Assembly (NCBI GenBank): GCA_947630135.1
Contig: CANRGH010000002.1
Span: 124,001 to 188,000, forward strand
Source: an uncultured Monoglobus sp.
Lineage (GTDB): Bacteria > Bacillota > Clostridia > Monoglobales > Monoglobaceae
DNA length: 64,000 nucleotides
Direction of reading: 5' to 3'
Shown: positions 55,268-64,000 of the stretch, piece by piece
How positions within the stretch are numbered: the stretch's first letter is position 1
Layout of the letters: every line of letters begins with the position of its first letter
Made by a program: the position numbers and the translations under genes
The notes under the pieces: generated by a model
What the model was told of the DNA's origin: nothing
What the model saw: only the letters and a program-made list of their open reading frames with translations
The model's database searches: none

Positions 55268-57346
55268 TTACAAACTCATTTCGGCGGGTTCGGCCAGTGG
55301 TTTAGCGCTGTCCATGTCGCTCCAAAGCATGACTTTTATGTTTGTGTTTTGCAAGTTTGTACTGAAAAACCAGACCTCGTCCCAAGCATAATAATTCTGC
55401 ATTTCGATCAGCGCGCCGTTTTTGTTGTATACCGCCAATATTACTTGAGCTTCAAAATCATCATAGTTATTCACTTTGGCTGTGACAAGATAATCCGAAA
55501 CCTCCGTTATCTCAATCGACGGCGCATTCGGGTCTGCGGTCGGCTTTGCCGTTGGTACGGGTGTCGGCCTTTGAGTGGGCGTCGGCTTTTGCGTAGGTGT
55601 CGGCGTGGGCTTTGCCGTCGGCGTCGGCGTGGGTTTTGCGGTCGGTGTCGGAGTCGGTTTTGTTTCACCCGGCATAGACGAGTTATAATGAATAGTGGCA
55701 TTGAGAAGCGAGTCATTACCATAATCAACCGTTACTTTTTCCCAATTTTCCTTGCTTCCGCCATAATATACATCGGTTAAACTTTCACATCCATAAAATG
55801 CGTCTATGTCTATGCTTGTCACACTGCTTGGGATAAATATATCTTTTAAGTTTTTGCAATCTGAAAACGTGTACATATTAATCTTTTCAATTGCGTTAGG
55901 TATTATTATGGTTTTTAAATTTTCGCAGTAGGCAAACACCTCATAGCCAATGTATTCAAGATTTTTCGGCAGATTTATATTTTCAAGATTTTTGCAATTG
56001 TAAAAGGCGTTATCGCTGATATAATTAACACTATCGGTAATCGTATATTCCAATATATTTTTCCCTTCGGGAAATTTAATAAGTATCGTTTTATTTTTAT
56101 CAAATAAAGCACCGTTTTCCGAACTGTAATTTTTGTTATTGGTTTCAACGTTTATTTCTTTAAGATCACTGCATCTATAAAATGCCTGATCGCCTATGTA
56201 ATTGACACTGCTTGGTACATTTATAACAGACAATTTTTCGCAGGCTTCAAAAGCGTTGAAACCTAAATATGTAACGCTTGAAGGTATATTAATATTATTA
56301 AGTTGACTACATTCAGCAAACGCACGATTTCCGATATATTGCAAACCATTTGATAATGAAACACTTTTAAGGTTAATACATTGTTCGAATGCTGCGTTTC
56401 CAATATGAGTTACACTGCTTGGTATTACTACTGATTGTAAATTTGCACCGCTGCCGCTGTATGTCGGTCCATATCTTTCAACAATAAATATGGAATCAGC
56501 AATAACGGTTGTTCCTGATTTTATTGTTAAATTACTCATATTAAAGTTTTTGTTTGCGGCTAATAAATATTTCCCTAAATATAGCAGATCGTTTGACCAA
56601 TTGTTTGAATTATTATAAAATCCTGTATTATAGAAAGCGTCACTGCCAATGCTTTTTATGTTATCAGAGAGCTTTATTGAATTAAGAGAAGAACAACGGA
56701 GAAACGAAGAACTGCCTATTGAAACTATGCTGTTTGGCATATTGATTCCGGTTAGTTTATCACACGCAAAAAAGGCCATTCCCGCAATAGTTTTTGTTCC
56801 ATCTTTAACGGCATATGTTCCGCTTATAGTATCCTTTGCTTTAAGCAAACATTTATTTATATATAGAACATCATTTTCCCAGTTATTTGGGTCATTCTCA
56901 TAGGCAGTTTCTGAAAATGAATGTGAAGATATTGCTTCGATATTATTTGACATCGTTATATTTGATAATTTTGTGCAATAGTCAAACGCATAATCTCCAA
57001 CAATCTGTACCGTATCAGGAATTATTACTGTTGTGAGATTTTCACAATTTTGAAATGCGGCGGTACTTATTAATGTTAGTCCGCTGTTAATTACCACTTT
57101 TTTAATATCATTTTTGTAAATATCCCAAGGATATTCATACCAATCTTCACCCAGTTCTCCTTTCATCTCGCCATTACCGCTGATCATTAAAGTTCCGTCT
57201 TGATCAAATGTCCATTTTACATTATCACCTTTTCCTTGCGCGCCGCAGGTTCCGCTGTCTATTATCGTTGCGGCGGATGCGGGGGTGAATGTGAGCATTG
57301 CGCAAAGCATAGTCAATACCAGCCCCAAAATTAAAATCCTTTTCAT
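55268..57346 (-). CDS. Secreted leucine-rich-repeat (BspA/LRR_5-like) protein with PTPTP linker and C-terminal module
   Basis: Signal peptide MKRILILGLVLTMLCAMLTFTPASA; repeats such as VVIPSSVTHIGNAAFEQCINLKSVSLSNGLQYIGNRAFAECSQL; linker PTPTPTAKPTPTPTAKP. Confidence 0.92.
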   Translation of the reverse strand: MKRILILGLVLTMLCAMLTFTPASAATIIDSGTCGAQGKGDNVKWTFDQDGTLMISGNGEMKGELGEDWYEYPWDIYKNDIKKVVINSGLTLISTAAFQNCENLTTVIIPDTVQIVGDYAFDYCTKLSNITMSNNIEAISSHSFSETAYENDPNNWENDVLYINKCLLKAKDTISGTYAVKDGTKTIAGMAFFACDKLTGINMPNSIVSIGSSSFLRCSSLNSIKLSDNIKSIGSDAFYNTGFYNNSNNWSNDLLYLGKYLLAANKNFNMSNLTIKSGTTVIADSIFIVERYGPTYSGSGANLQSVVIPSSVTHIGNAAFEQCINLKSVSLSNGLQYIGNRAFAECSQLNNINIPSSVTYLGFNAFEACEKLSVINVPSSVNYIGDQAFYRCSDLKEINVETNNKNYSSENGALFDKNKTILIKFPEGKNILEYTITDSVNYISDNAFYNCKNLENINLPKNLEYIGYEVFAYCENLKTIIIPNAIEKINMYTFSDCKNLKDIFIPSSVTSIDIDAFYGCESLTDVYYGGSKENWEKVTVDYGNDSLLNATIHYNSSMPGETKPTPTPTAKPTPTPTAKPTPTPTQKPTPTQRPTPVPTAKPTADPNAPSIEITEVSDYLVTAKVNNYDDFEAQVILAVYNKNGALIEMQNYYAWDEVWFFSTNLQNTNIKVMLWSDMDSAKPLAEPAEMSL

Positions 57347-57349
57347 AAA

Positions 57350-57541
57350 AATGTACCTCCTTGAAAAATAAAAAGTGTTTAGCCTCAATCGAAGCTAAAC
57401 ACGAAAAACACATAGCTCCGATTGCTGCCACACAAATTTCGATTCCATATAATAGTATGCGAAAATAGAGCTTGTATTTTTGCCTAAAGGCATAAAAATA
57501 CATACTATAAATATGAAATCAATATTAAATTCATGTGGCAA
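57350..57541 (-). promoter_or_regulatory. Riboswitch-like structured leader with antiterminator/terminator
   Basis: Minus strand: P1 UGCCACAUGAAUUU/AAAUUUGUGUGGCA, P2 AUAGUAUG/CAUACUAU, P3 UAUUUU-UGCC/GGCA-AAAAUA, antiterminator CAAUCGGAGCUA/UAGCUUCGAUUG, terminator GUGUUUAGCUUC/GAGGCUAAACAC + U-tract. Confidence 0.65.
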
Positions 57542-57546
57542 GGTTA

Positions 57547-57575
57547 TTCTATCACAATATCTCAAAAAGGTCAAT
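57547..57575 (-). promoter_or_regulatory. Sigma-A promoter of the LRR protein leader
   Basis: Minus strand TTGACC-N17-TAGAAT. Confidence 0.75.
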
Positions 57576-57591
57576 GAAAATTTTACAAATA

Positions 57592-57630
57592 AAAAACAGG
57601 GGCACAGTTTTTGCTGTGCCCTCTGTTGAT
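57592..57630 (-). terminator. Intrinsic terminator of secDF
   Basis: GGGCACAG-caaaaa-CTGTGCCC with T-rich tail on minus strand. Confidence 0.8.
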
Positions 57631-57651
57631 TTAGGCATATTTTGCGGAAGA

Positions 57652-58758
57652 TTATTTCTTCTTTGAGTTGCTCTTTCCGTTGCCTGCGGCGGCTCTCTTG
57701 GCGTTCACGGCCGAGTCTCTCCATGTTGCCCACAGAGGACCGGTGATGAATACCGAGGAGAAGAAACCGACAACGATACCGATGATGATCGGCAGCGCGA
57801 AGGCCTTGATCGACGCCACGCCGATGATGAATACCATGCCGATCGTGAGCAGCGTGGTGATCGTGGTGTTGATCGAGCGCGTCATGGTCTGCCAGATACT
57901 GTTGTTGGCGATCTCGCCGTAAGTCTCTTTTCTCGAGTTGCGTGTGTTCTCGCGAATTCTGTCCATGATAACGATCGTGTTGTTGATCGAGTAACCCAGA
58001 ACCGTGAGCACGGCCGCTATGAAGTTGATGTTGACCGAGATCTGAAGGATCGAGTAAACGCCGAGCAGGATCAGAACGTCGTGAACAAGCGCGATGATCG
58101 CAACGCAGCCCGATGTAAACTCAAATCTGAACGTTACATAGAGCAGGATCGCTGCGCATGCCAGCAGCGACATCCACAGAGCGCTTCTCGCCAGCTCGCG
58201 GCCGGACGAGGGTGAAATATCATCCATGCTCTTGAGTCTAACGCCGCTTGTGAGCTCGCCGTCCGCGTTAGCCGCGGGAGCTTCGGTGGCCACTGCCTCC
58301 GCAGCGGCGGGATCGGTTGAAGCCGCGGGATCGGCTGTGGCCTCGGTGGCCGCCGTCTCGTCGGGAGCCGCAGTCGCCTCGGCGGCTGCCGCGCTGTCAA
58401 CGACCGGAGCGCCGAACTTGCCCTCAAGAGCGGTCGTTATGCTGTCTCTTACAGTGTTCGAGAACTCGGTTCTCTCCTCGTCGGTGATGTCTTTGTCATA
58501 TCCGACCTTGATGATAACGTCACTGCCCGATTTCTGTACCGACGACGCGGCCTTGCCGGCGCCGAGGGCCTCGCTGACGAGCGCGCTCATATCCTCGGTC
58601 GAAAAGTCGTCGCCTTTGACCTCATAGGTAAGAGCGATACCGCCCGAGAAGTCGGTGTCGAGGTTAAATCCTCTGAAAATCAGTGAAACAATACTGATCA
58701 AGCATAAAGCGAGTGAAATGCCAAAGAAAATCCATTTTTTCTGTACTATATCAAACAT
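57652..58758 (-). CDS. secF: Protein translocase subunit SecF
   Basis: FDIVQKKWIFFGISLALCLISIVSL; YSINNTIVIMDRIRENTRNSRKETYGEIANNSIWQTMTRSINTTITTLL. Confidence 0.95.
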   Translation of the reverse strand: MFDIVQKKWIFFGISLALCLISIVSLIFRGFNLDTDFSGGIALTYEVKGDDFSTEDMSALVSEALGAGKAASSVQKSGSDVIIKVGYDKDITDEERTEFSNTVRDSITTALEGKFGAPVVDSAAAAEATAAPDETAATEATADPAASTDPAAAEAVATEAPAANADGELTSGVRLKSMDDISPSSGRELARSALWMSLLACAAILLYVTFRFEFTSGCVAIIALVHDVLILLGVYSILQISVNINFIAAVLTVLGYSINNTIVIMDRIRENTRNSRKETYGEIANNSIWQTMTRSINTTITTLLTIGMVFIIGVASIKAFALPIIIGIVVGFFSSVFITGPLWATWRDSAVNAKRAAAGNGKSNSKKK

Positions 58759-60068
58759 TACGCTTTACCTCCTTTCACGCTTTCAGAGCCTGTTTTTGAT
58801 TTGTTAAGGCCGTAAAGCCAAGGGTTCTTAACATTCATTCCGATCATCTGCTTAAGCAAAAATCTGGTAACGAATATTGCGGAGATCATCGAAACAACGA
58901 TACCCATGAACAGTGTGATACCGAAGCCCTTGATCGTTCCTGTTCCGAGCCACCAAAGGATGACCGCCGAAATGATCGTGGTGACGTTCGAGTCGATAAC
59001 CGCGGAAAGGGCTCTGTGGAAGCCGGCGTCAACGGCGCTTCTTACCGTCTTGCCGAGCTTGAGCTCTTCCTTGACGCGCTCGAAGATAACGACGTTCGCG
59101 TCAACCGCCATACCTATCGCAAGTATGATACCCGCGATGCCGGGCAGCGTGATGTTGATGTGGAAGTTAGCCAGCAGAATGAGGACGACCGCTACATAGA
59201 ACATGAGTGCGAAGTCCGCCATGAGTCCCTGCAGACGGTAAATCAGGAGCATGAACAGCAGCACAAGGATAAGACCTATGATACCCGCTGTGATCGCCTT
59301 TGAAAGCGCTTCCTCACCGAGCGTGGCGCTGACAACCTTAACCTCGTCAACAGCGAGAGAGAAGGGGAGCTGGCCCGACTTGATGTTGGCGGCGAGAGCG
59401 CTGGCCTCGTCGGCTGTGAACTCGCCCGTGATGATACATGAGTCGCTGTCGATCTGCTCGTTAACTCTGGGAGCCGTGAGGACGTTGCCGTCCATCTCGA
59501 TCGTGATGTAGTTCATGTTGCTCGATTTCGCGGCGGCCGCTGTTCTTGTGGCCTCCGAGAACTTTTGCTGACCCTCGGGAGTGAACTCCATGCTGATGTA
59601 GTACGAGTTCCTTGAGATACCCTGCTCGGTCTGGCCGTACTCCGACGAGGCGTTCGTAACCTCGCTGCCGGTCATGATCGTGTTTCCGTTGGCGTCCTTG
59701 AACTCGAGCTGTGCGGTGGCGCCGAGCGTCTCAACCGCTGTGTCGGAATCCTGAACGTCGGGGATCTCGACTCTTACCTTGTTTGAACCCTGCATAGTAA
59801 CGCTTGCCTCGGTGTAGCCCTGGAAGTCAAGACGTCTGCGCAGAAGGTTCACTACGTTATCCATATCCTCTTCGGACGGGTCTGTTGTCGCCGCCCGGAA
59901 CACGATGACGGTGCCGCCCTTGAGGTCAAGACCCTGGGTGATGCCGTCGCTGTCCATAACGCCGGGAATTCTGTACTTGTCCGTGAAATCCAGACCGTAC
60001 ACTCCGACGTACAGGAGCGCCGCGATAACCAGAATTATAGCGGCAAATTTAACTAAGCTTCTGGACAA
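58758..60068 (-). CDS. secD: Protein translocase subunit SecD
   Basis: GLDLKGGTVIVFRA, NLLRRRLDFQGYTEASVTMQGSNKVRVEIPDVQD, GMAVDANVVIFERVKEELKLGKTVRSAVDAGFHRAL. Confidence 0.97.
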   Translation of the reverse strand: MSRSLVKFAAIILVIAALLYVGVYGLDFTDKYRIPGVMDSDGITQGLDLKGGTVIVFRAATTDPSEEDMDNVVNLLRRRLDFQGYTEASVTMQGSNKVRVEIPDVQDSDTAVETLGATAQLEFKDANGNTIMTGSEVTNASSEYGQTEQGISRNSYYISMEFTPEGQQKFSEATRTAAAAKSSNMNYITIEMDGNVLTAPRVNEQIDSDSCIITGEFTADEASALAANIKSGQLPFSLAVDEVKVVSATLGEEALSKAITAGIIGLILVLLFMLLIYRLQGLMADFALMFYVAVVLILLANFHINITLPGIAGIILAIGMAVDANVVIFERVKEELKLGKTVRSAVDAGFHRALSAVIDSNVTTIISAVILWWLGTGTIKGFGITLFMGIVVSMISAIFVTRFLLKQMIGMNVKNPWLYGLNKSKTGSESVKGGKA

Positions 60069-60136
60069 ATCTGTTTCCTCCTTTAAATTTATATGTGTTA
60101 TATTTGGTTAATTATTTTTTCGTGATCAACGTGCGT

Positions 60137-60490
60137 TTAGCAAAGCATGACCTCGCTGCGCTTTGAGCGGACCGAGGCGACGCTCGCGCACGCCGCGGCC
60201 GAAAGAAGCGCGATCATGATCAAAACGCTGTTTAAAGCTCCGCCCGACGCGGCAGCAGAGTCCTCTCTGAACTCGCCGTCGGCCGACGCGCCGTCCGAAG
60301 AAAAGGCGGTTTTGGCGCCGCTGTTTTCCATGTTGGGAGGCATAGCCGGGGCAAGGCCTGTCCCGCTGAGCCCGGTCTGTTCGGGACCGGGAGCGCGGCT
60401 CAAGAGCGCCGCCCGTGAAGCCGGCGAAAGCAGGCCGGAAATCAAAATAAAGCATGAAACAAAAACCGCTAAATATCCGTTCCGCCGCAT
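60137..60490 (-). CDS. Small secreted/membrane hypothetical protein
   Basis: MRRNGYLAVFVSCFILISGLLSPASRA signal-like N-terminus and a second hydrophobic stretch ALNSVLIMIALLSAAACASVA. Confidence 0.45.
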   Translation of the reverse strand: MRRNGYLAVFVSCFILISGLLSPASRAALLSRAPGPEQTGLSGTGLAPAMPPNMENSGAKTAFSSDGASADGEFREDSAAASGGALNSVLIMIALLSAAACASVASVRSKRSEVMLC

Positions 60491-60880
60491 CGCCGCGCCT
60501 CCTTTACACATAATTATCACAGCATACCAAATTATTATAGTTCAAGCGTTCATCAAAGTCAAGAAAAATTTGTAATTTGTTATTAAAAAGTAAAAATAGC
60601 TATTAGTGATTAGCGAATAGCGAATAGTAACCCCTCTCCGTCAACATAGTTATTAGCGCTTAGCTAATAGTGATTAGGTTTTCCCCTCTCAGTCAGGCTG
60701 CGCCTGACAGCTCCCCCCAAGTGGAGCCTGATTTAGGGCCACAAGCAAACTTGCTGATTATCCCCAAGAGGACGAGGCAGACGGGCGGATAATATCCGCC
60801 CCTACGGCGTTTTGCGCACTTTGGCCGTAGGGGCGGACGACCCCGGCCGCCCGTTTGGCTTCCCTGCCTTTAGGAGGGGA

Positions 60881-60953
60881 TAATCAGCAAGTTTGCTTGC
60901 GGGTTCAAAGCTATCTTTCAAAATTGCTTGCAATTTTGACTAAGAGCTTCATT
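60881..60953 (-). repeat. 73-bp dispersed repeat, copy B (inverted relative to 55177-55249)
   Basis: Reverse complement matches copy A at about 67 of 73 positions by eye. Confidence 0.85.
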
Positions 60954-61113
60954 AATGCTGCCGCCAAAGGCGGCTGAGGGGGTCCCTAGTACCTAGTGAC
61001 TATTCCCTAGTCCCTACGTTGGCATCACATGGCACTGTTTGTCTATTACAATTAAGACACAGGGAAATTATTGCACTGTTTAATTACAAATTTTAATGAA
61101 AGGAGGCATTTTT

Positions 61114-61977
61114 ATGCCGAACTTAACAACTCCCGTTCCGGCGCGGCTCACTGGGGATACGTCACGGGACATCGGCGCAATAAAGAAATGGGGGACCGCG
61201 CTCATTGACGAGCTGAGCTATATCCTTGACAATCTCGACTCGGGAAACGTGATCGAGGCCTCAAGCGTCAAGGCCGAGAACATTGACACCACAAGCGCCA
61301 GGATCAGCAACGCACAGATAGGGAACCTGACCGCGGATAAGCTTCGCGCGGGAACGGTTGACACCGATCTCGTCGTGGTGAGAAGCGAAAGCGGAAATCT
61401 CAGCATCAGCGGAAACTCGATCAGGATCGACGACGGCCTGTTCAACCGCTTTGTCGCCGAGTATGACAAGGAAAGGGATATTTTCAGATTTGAGCTTTGC
61501 AACTCGCAGGGCGAGCCCACCGTCAGCATCAACAGCCTGGGCAACGCGGTCTTTACCGGAAAGATCGACAGCTCGGAGATCTATTCCTCAACGATCGTGG
61601 GAACCGACAGCTTGTCATACGAGGCGGAGGAGGGCGGAGTTTTCGCCATGATGGACTCGCAGGGAATTAAGATCATGCGCGACGCCGAGGAGGGCCGCAG
61701 CCAGAAAATCGGAATGTCGGTTGGCGACGACGGCACCGCCTATATGGTGCTCGGCTCGGGCGACGGGACCGACGAGCACACGATAAACGGCGTGCGCTAT
61801 TCCCGCGGCAGCTTCCTTATCAAAAGGGAGGACGGGTCGGCGACGCTGAACATAGTGGGCGGAAACGGGATAATAGCGTTTATGGACGACGGCGGGCTGT
61901 GGCTCAGCGGAGACAAGGTGCTTGTCAACGGCCGCGATATACTCGCCGAGATAGATCAGTTAAAAGGAGGAAATTAA
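61114..61977 (+). CDS. Phage tail/fibre-like structural protein
   Basis: AAAGGAGG RBS then MPNLTTPVPARLTGDTSRDIGAIKKWG...; SVKAENIDTTSARISNAQIGNLTADKLRAGTVDTDLV resembles phage tail proteins. Confidence 0.55.
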   Translation: MPNLTTPVPARLTGDTSRDIGAIKKWGTALIDELSYILDNLDSGNVIEASSVKAENIDTTSARISNAQIGNLTADKLRAGTVDTDLVVVRSESGNLSISGNSIRIDDGLFNRFVAEYDKERDIFRFELCNSQGEPTVSINSLGNAVFTGKIDSSEIYSSTIVGTDSLSYEAEEGGVFAMMDSQGIKIMRDAEEGRSQKIGMSVGDDGTAYMVLGSGDGTDEHTINGVRYSRGSFLIKREDGSATLNIVGGNGIIAFMDDGGLWLSGDKVLVNGRDILAEIDQLKGGN

Positions 61978-61981
61978 AATA

Positions 61982-63676
61982 ATGAAACCGCAGAATTATA
62001 ACGGAAAAATAAGCTCCGAATTTTTCGGAAAGGTGCAGGACAGCTTCAAATTATATAAGGAACATAAACAGTTGTTCGACCGCAGGATAATCGACAACAA
62101 CAGATGGTACAAGAGCAGGTATAGCAGCGACCCCGACGCTCCGATACCCGAGCCGGCGACGCCGTATTTATTTAATGTTATCGCCAACAAGCACGCTGAC
62201 GCCATGGACAACTATCCCGAGCCGAATATTCTGGAGCGGGACGAGCTCGACAGCGGCGCGGCCGAGAAGCTCACCAAGATATTGCCGATGCAGCTTGACC
62301 TGTGCGATTTCAGGCGCACATACAGCCGTGCGTGGTGGTACAAGCTCAAAAACGGCGCGTCGTGCTACGGAGTGTTCTACAATCCGGCTTTGGCCGACGG
62401 ACACGGTGATATCGACATCAAGCGCATCGACCTTTTAAACCTTTTCTGGGAGCCGGGAGTGATCGACATTCAGGACAGCCGATTTTTGTTCCTGACCGCT
62501 CTTATCGACAACGACGATCTTAAGAGACAGTACCCGCACCTCGCGGACAAGTTCAGCGGGAGCGGAGCGATGGACATTCTGACCTATGACGACATGCAGA
62601 ACACCGCGTCGCGCGATTTGCTCCGCGATAAGACACTGGTCGTTGACTGTTATTACAAGCGCCGCGCGGGCGGACGGCAGACGGTTGAGCTTATCAAGTT
62701 CACCGACGACTTTATCCTCGAGGCTTCGGAGGATATGGGCGACGAGGGACTTTATGATCACGGAATGTACCCGTTTGTGTTCGACGTGCTCTATCCCGAC
62801 GAGGACAGCCCGGTCGGGTTCGGATTTGTGGATATAGTGAAAAATCCGCAGCTTTATATAGACAAGCTTGACAGCCTTATCTCAAAGAACGCGCTGATCT
62901 CGGGCAAGATAAGGTTCATGGTCAAGGACAACGGAGGCCTTAACGAATATGAGCTGTCCGACGTGAGCCGCGACGTTATTCATGTCGCGGGCTCGGTGGG
63001 CGACGAGAACATACGCGAGCTTCAGGCCAAGCCGATGCACAGCTTTATCATTCAGCACCGCCAGAATAAAATTCAGGAGCTTAAGGAGATCGCGGGCAAC
63101 CGCGACTTCCAGCAGGGCGACACCCACGGCGGAGTCACCGCCTACTCGGCGATCGTGGCGCTTCAGCAGGCGGGAGAAAAGCTCGCCCGCGACATGCTGG
63201 TAACAGGCTATGACGCGTTCCGCGACGTGGTTTATCTTTGCATTGAGCTTATACGTCAGTTCTACACCGATCCTCATTCCTACAGGATAACCTGCGACAA
63301 CGGCAAGAGCGAGTATGTCACCCTTTCCAAAAAGGATCTCGGAACGGGCTACCACAGGGCCGAGTTTGACATCAGTGTGAGCGCCGAGAAGAATAATCCA
63401 TACAGCCGCATAGCGCACAACCAGACCTTGACGGAACTGTGGCAGATGGGCGTGTTTGACCCGTCAAAAGCGGACGCGGCGGTTCTGATGCTTGAGGCTA
63501 TGCACATAGACGGCAAGGAAAAGCTGATCGAGGGGATAAAGAACATGAAGGCGGAATTTGAGGCAAATGGCGACGCGGTCATAAGCGCGGGCGGAGAAAA
63601 AGCCCCCGCGCGGCAGACAAGCGCCGCGGCGGAGGCAAGGGATAAGGCTGTTCACAAGGCGACCGAGATCGCATAG
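61982..63676 (+). CDS. Phage portal protein
   Basis: 564 aa portal-like: NRWYKSRYSSDPDAPIPEPATPYLFNVIANKHADAMDNYPEPNILERDELDSGAAEKLTKILPMQLD... Confidence 0.75.
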   Translation: MKPQNYNGKISSEFFGKVQDSFKLYKEHKQLFDRRIIDNNRWYKSRYSSDPDAPIPEPATPYLFNVIANKHADAMDNYPEPNILERDELDSGAAEKLTKILPMQLDLCDFRRTYSRAWWYKLKNGASCYGVFYNPALADGHGDIDIKRIDLLNLFWEPGVIDIQDSRFLFLTALIDNDDLKRQYPHLADKFSGSGAMDILTYDDMQNTASRDLLRDKTLVVDCYYKRRAGGRQTVELIKFTDDFILEASEDMGDEGLYDHGMYPFVFDVLYPDEDSPVGFGFVDIVKNPQLYIDKLDSLISKNALISGKIRFMVKDNGGLNEYELSDVSRDVIHVAGSVGDENIRELQAKPMHSFIIQHRQNKIQELKEIAGNRDFQQGDTHGGVTAYSAIVALQQAGEKLARDMLVTGYDAFRDVVYLCIELIRQFYTDPHSYRITCDNGKSEYVTLSKKDLGTGYHRAEFDISVSAEKNNPYSRIAHNQTLTELWQMGVFDPSKADAAVLMLEAMHIDGKEKLIEGIKNMKAEFEANGDAVISAGGEKAPARQTSAAAEARDKAVHKATEIA

Positions 63677-63710
63677 AGAAGGGCATTTCAGACGGCCCGC
63701 GCAAGAAAGG

Positions 63711-64000
63711 CTAAAGCAGAACCTTGCCCACAGTCCGTATATCCTCGCTCTCGTTTATCGGGATCGGGAGATATTTGGGGTTGATCGAGACCAGATAGGG
63801 CTTGCCGTTGATCATATCAAGCTTTTTGCAGTAGGCCTCGCCGCGGTACACAAATATCCCGATGTCGCCGGGTGAAACGTAAGGCATGTATTTTATGCAG
63901 ACGATCTCGCCGTCGCAAATCTCGGGTTCCATACTGTCGCCCGAAATGCGGATGCCCGCGTCGGTGTCGGGCGGGGCCGCGATCGACATGATCTCGACGT
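63711..64000 (-). CDS. S24/LexA-like phage repressor C-terminal domain (runs off right edge)
   Basis: ISGDSMEPEICDGEIVCIKYMPYVSPGDIGIFVYRGEAYCKKL: S24 peptidase Ser (SGDSMEP) and Lys (YCKK) pattern. Confidence 0.85.
   Translation of the reverse strand, partial: VEIMSIAAPPDTDAGIRISGDSMEPEICDGEIVCIKYMPYVSPGDIGIFVYRGEAYCKKLDMINGKPYLVSINPKYLPIPINESEDIRTVGKVLL

Overview
The window reads as chromosomal DNA from a spore-forming, S-layer-bearing Clostridia-like Firmicute. Markers are SpoIIR, YqfC/YqfD, a three-SLH surface protein and many sigma-A style promoters. Several secreted pectin-active proteins (GH95-CE8 fusion, PL1 pectate lyase) suggest a pectin-specialist gut lineage such as Monoglobus; this is inference only. 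Housekeeping content: two two-component systems, a GTPase/NYN translation-factor-like protein, LMW-PTP, xth, tatD, proA, metY, cysK, era-dgkA-ybeY-phoH-yqfD-yqfC, pfkA, serC-serA, rnpB, secDF. Accessory content: tandem GH95 paralogues, a 4003-aa SLH adhesin with about 14 isopeptide-type pilin repeats, an LRR/BspA-like secreted protein, two toxin-antitoxin pairs, a phage fragment at the right edge (tail-like protein, portal, S24 repressor) and several families of dispersed intergenic repeats. Strongest leads for undescribed biology: (1) a riboswitch-like leader upstream of the LRR protein (57.35-57.55 kb) with promoter, 14-bp P1, P2, P3, possible pseudoknot, 12-bp antiterminator and a competing terminator; (2) a 143-nt structured element with 11+11 bp closing stem just before a small peptide ORF with a strong SD (29.0-29.4 kb); (3) a promoter-plus-terminator sRNA candidate (26.12-26.25 kb); (4) a G10 tract upstream of a perfect consensus promoter of the giant adhesin; (5) an A AAA AAA slippery heptamer exactly where the GTPase-NYN frame breaks; (6) an exactly symmetric divergent promoter between tatD and proA. 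Structures were folded by eye. No database search was run. I saw no CRISPR array, rRNA or tRNA.
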